Source of the DNA: an uncultured Desulfurellaceae bacterium
GTDB taxonomy: Bacteria > Campylobacterota_A > Desulfurellia > Desulfurellales > Hippeaceae
Length of the DNA stretch: 9,943 nt
Reading direction: 5' to 3'
NCBI GenBank assembly: GCA_913056505.1
Contig: CAJXLZ010000023.1
Location: 1 to 9,943 of the forward strand
A program made the position numbers and the translations under genes. The notes below the pieces were generated by a model that was given only the letters and a program-made list of their open reading frames with translations, was not told the DNA's origin and made no database searches. Each line of letters opens with the position of its first letter. Position 1 is the first letter of the stretch. Below are positions 8,860 through 9,943 of this stretch, piece after piece.

Positions 8860-8869
8860 TCTTTAAGCG

Positions 8870-8935
8870 GGCCAAAGGGCAAAATTAGCCTCAAGCAGGC
8901 AATATTAAGGCAGTAGCCACCCACTCTCTTTGACC
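8870..8935 (-). promoter_or_regulatory. L10 leader: autoregulatory mRNA structure ahead of rplJ
   Basis: The rplA-rplJ gap folds, on paper, like the L10 leader family. The outer helix GGUCAAAG (8935-8928) pairs with CUUUGGCC (8877-8870), 8 pairs with one G-U. Inside it GUGGG (8924-8920) pairs with CCUGC (8899-8895) with two wobbles, and GGC (8918-8916) pairs with GCC (8911-8909) around a short loop. The strand between the inner helices reads UUAAUAUU, resembling the conserved unpaired segment of the L10 kink-turn site. In characterised bacteria the L10-(L12)4 complex binds this leader and represses rplJ-rplL translation. Pairing was found by eye. The position directly before rplJ and its ribosome site makes the assignment strong. 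Confidence 0.8.
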
Positions 8936-8956
8936 TATTCATTTTATGCAAAAATA

Positions 8957-9646
8957 TCATATTGATTTCAATTCCACTCTAACACTTGGAGAATGAGTAG
9001 TGGATAAATATAAGGACTTGATATACTTACCCCTACTGGAAGCAGGCTTTGCCTTTAAAATAGCGCTATAAACTGCTCTTATATTCTCACTTAATTTTTC
9101 ATCATCGAAAGATTTTTTTCCTACGCCTACGTGTATATTTGAAGTTTTATCAACTCTAAACTCAATCTCTCCTGCCTTAGCTCTCTTTACAGCATCGCTA
9201 ATATCATTTGTAACAGTCCCTACCTTAGGGTTAGGCATAAGTCCTCTTGGGCCTAATACCCTTCCTAACTTACCCACAATGCCCATCATATCCGGCGTCG
9301 CTATCACCTTATCGAAATCAAGCCACCCTTTTTGAATCTTTTCCGATATATCCTCGGCACCTACAAAATCAGCACCGGCATCTTTTGCTTCTTTTGTTTT
9401 TTCACCTTTTGTGAAAACCAAAACACGCACACTCTTTCCTGTGCCATTAGGCAGACTTACAGTCCCTCTGACAATCTGATCAGAATGCCTCGGATCGACA
9501 CCCAATCTCATATGCAGTTCAACTGTTTCATCATACTTTGCATAGGCTATATCTTTTAAAATTTTAATAGACTCACTTAGTGGATATTCCTTTAATCTGT
9601 CATATTTTTCCAAGGCGCTTAAGTATTTCTTGCCTCTTTTCGCCAT
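8957..9646 (-). CDS. rplA: Large-subunit ribosomal protein L1 (uL1)
   Basis: L1 binds helices 76-78 of 23S rRNA to form the mobile L1 stalk that guides deacylated tRNA out of the E site. In many bacteria it also represses its own operon by binding the mRNA. The product has 229 residues against about 230 for the family. Residues 1-10 (MAKRGKKYLS) are the usual N-terminus. Domain I, at the two ends, contains ETVELHMRLGVDPRHSDQIV (40-59). Domain II in the middle ends with the family signature MGIVGKLGRVLGPRGLMPNP (121-140). KVGTV and the FRVDKTSNIHVGVGK segment follow. I chose the ATG at 9644-9646 because AGGAGG lies 6 bases upstream. A GTG seven codons earlier has no such site and would add an atypical extension. 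The stop is 109 bases before rplJ, and that gap is the L10 leader. Confidence 0.98.
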   Translation of the reverse strand: MAKRGKKYLSALEKYDRLKEYPLSESIKILKDIAYAKYDETVELHMRLGVDPRHSDQIVRGTVSLPNGTGKSVRVLVFTKGEKTKEAKDAGADFVGAEDISEKIQKGWLDFDKVIATPDMMGIVGKLGRVLGPRGLMPNPKVGTVTNDISDAVKRAKAGEIEFRVDKTSNIHVGVGKKSFDDEKLSENIRAVYSAILKAKPASSRGKYIKSLYLSTTHSPSVRVELKSI

Positions 9647-9652
9647 TTTAAA

Positions 9653-9658
9653 CCTCCT
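9653..9658 (-). promoter_or_regulatory. Ribosome binding site of rplA
   Basis: AGGAGG in the transcript, 6 bases before the ATG at 9646. It decides between this start and the in-frame GTG at 9667, which would place the ribosome site inside the coding region. Confidence 0.85.
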
Positions 9659-9663
9659 GGCTC

Positions 9664-9687
9664 CCACAAATATTTAAATAGATGTGG
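9664..9687 (-). other. Possible small hairpin between rplK and rplA
   Basis: CCACA (9687-9683) can pair with TGTGG (9668-9664) around a 14-base AT-rich loop containing ATTTAAAT. There is no U tract, so it is not a terminator. It lies just before the rplA ribosome site and might shape access to it, but five pairs with a long loop could arise by chance. Confidence 0.2.
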
Positions 9688-9702
9688 TATATATCCTTAA
9701 TT

Positions 9703-9943
9703 CTAAAATTCTTCTACTTCAACACCCATATTTACAGCAGTGCCTGCAACTATCTTCATAGCTGCATGTAGATCGTTCGTGTTTAAATCCGGAATTTTTA
9801 TTTTTGCTATTTCCTCTAACTTATCTTTAGACAACTTGCCTACTTTTGTCTTTAGTTGATCATTAGAACCTTTTGATATACCAAGTGTTTTCTTTATAAG
9901 CACGCTCGTCGGGGGTGTTTTTGTGATAAAATCAAAAGATCTA
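9703..9943 (-). CDS. rplK: Large-subunit ribosomal protein L11 (uL11), C-terminal part
   Basis: L11 binds the GTPase-associated region of 23S rRNA beside the L10 stalk and takes part in factor binding and the stringent response. Only about 80 of some 141 residues lie in the window; the start is beyond the right edge. The frame stays open to the edge and reads RSFDFITKTPPTSVLIKK, the family's conserved linker/start of the C-terminal rRNA-binding domain. It then has the lysine-rich KVGKLSKDKLEEIAKIK helix and ends in KIVAGTAVNMGVEVEEF before TAG. An internal GTG at 9903 is therefore not the true start. The 56-base spacer to rplA shows the usual rplK-rplA pairing. Confidence 0.97.
   Translation of the reverse strand, partial: RSFDFITKTPPTSVLIKKTLGISKGSNDQLKTKVGKLSKDKLEEIAKIKIPDLNTNDLHAAMKIVAGTAVNMGVEVEEF

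Noticed and set aside
9647..9667. Upstream GTG start for rplA giving seven extra residues
   Set aside because: The ATG at 9646 has AGGAGG at the right distance and gives the usual L1 N-terminus; the longer start would place that site inside the coding region.
9703..9903. A short 66-residue gene starting at the GTG at 9903
   Set aside because: The frame continues upstream to the window edge with conserved L11 residues, so this is an internal Val codon of rplK.
1..9943. A novel biological system, mobile element or defence locus in the window
   Set aside because: All coding space is taken by the conserved rplKAJL-rpoBC operon; there are no extra genes, terminal inverted repeats, direct repeats or arrays to support one.

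Overview
The window holds one canonical bacterial operon, read entirely on the minus strand: rplK (3' part) - rplA - rplJ - rplL - rpoB - rpoC (missing its 3' end). It encodes the L11/L1 and L10/L7-L12 stalk proteins of the large ribosomal subunit and the two catalytic subunits of RNA polymerase. No mobile element, CRISPR array, tRNA or defence gene is visible, and plus-strand reading frames are shadows of these genes.

Layout from right to left, which is the transcription direction: rplK tail (9943-9703), a 56-base gap with a weak hairpin, rplA (9646-8957), a 109-base leader that folds like the L10 autoregulatory leader, rplJ (8847-8323, TTG start), rplL (8310-7927), a strong intrinsic terminator/attenuator (7911-7877), a second hairpin, rpoB (7770-3691), then rpoC (3677 to the window edge). 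Coding density is very high. The only gaps over 100 bases are the L10 leader and the 156-base rplL-rpoB spacer, and both hold RNA structure.

The organism is an AT-rich Gram-negative-type bacterium. From memory of the families, RpoB and the N-terminal part of RpoC read most like Desulfobacterota/'deltaproteobacterial' or Campylobacterota relatives, without a close match that I can name. The last ~1,400 bases of rpoC (positions 1 to ~1,400) differ. Ile and Arg codon choice changes sharply, and the protein looks more like Ignavibacteria/Chlorobi/Bacteroidota. The frame is unbroken, and the switch lies at or near the codons for the near-universal bridge helix. This is either a metagenome assembly chimera or homologous recombination inside rpoC, and it is the main thing to check here.

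I found no previously undescribed system. Besides the possible mosaic, the points of interest are regulatory: the L10 leader, the strong terminator in front of rpoB with no convincing promoter after it, and one unusual residue in the rifampicin region of RpoB.
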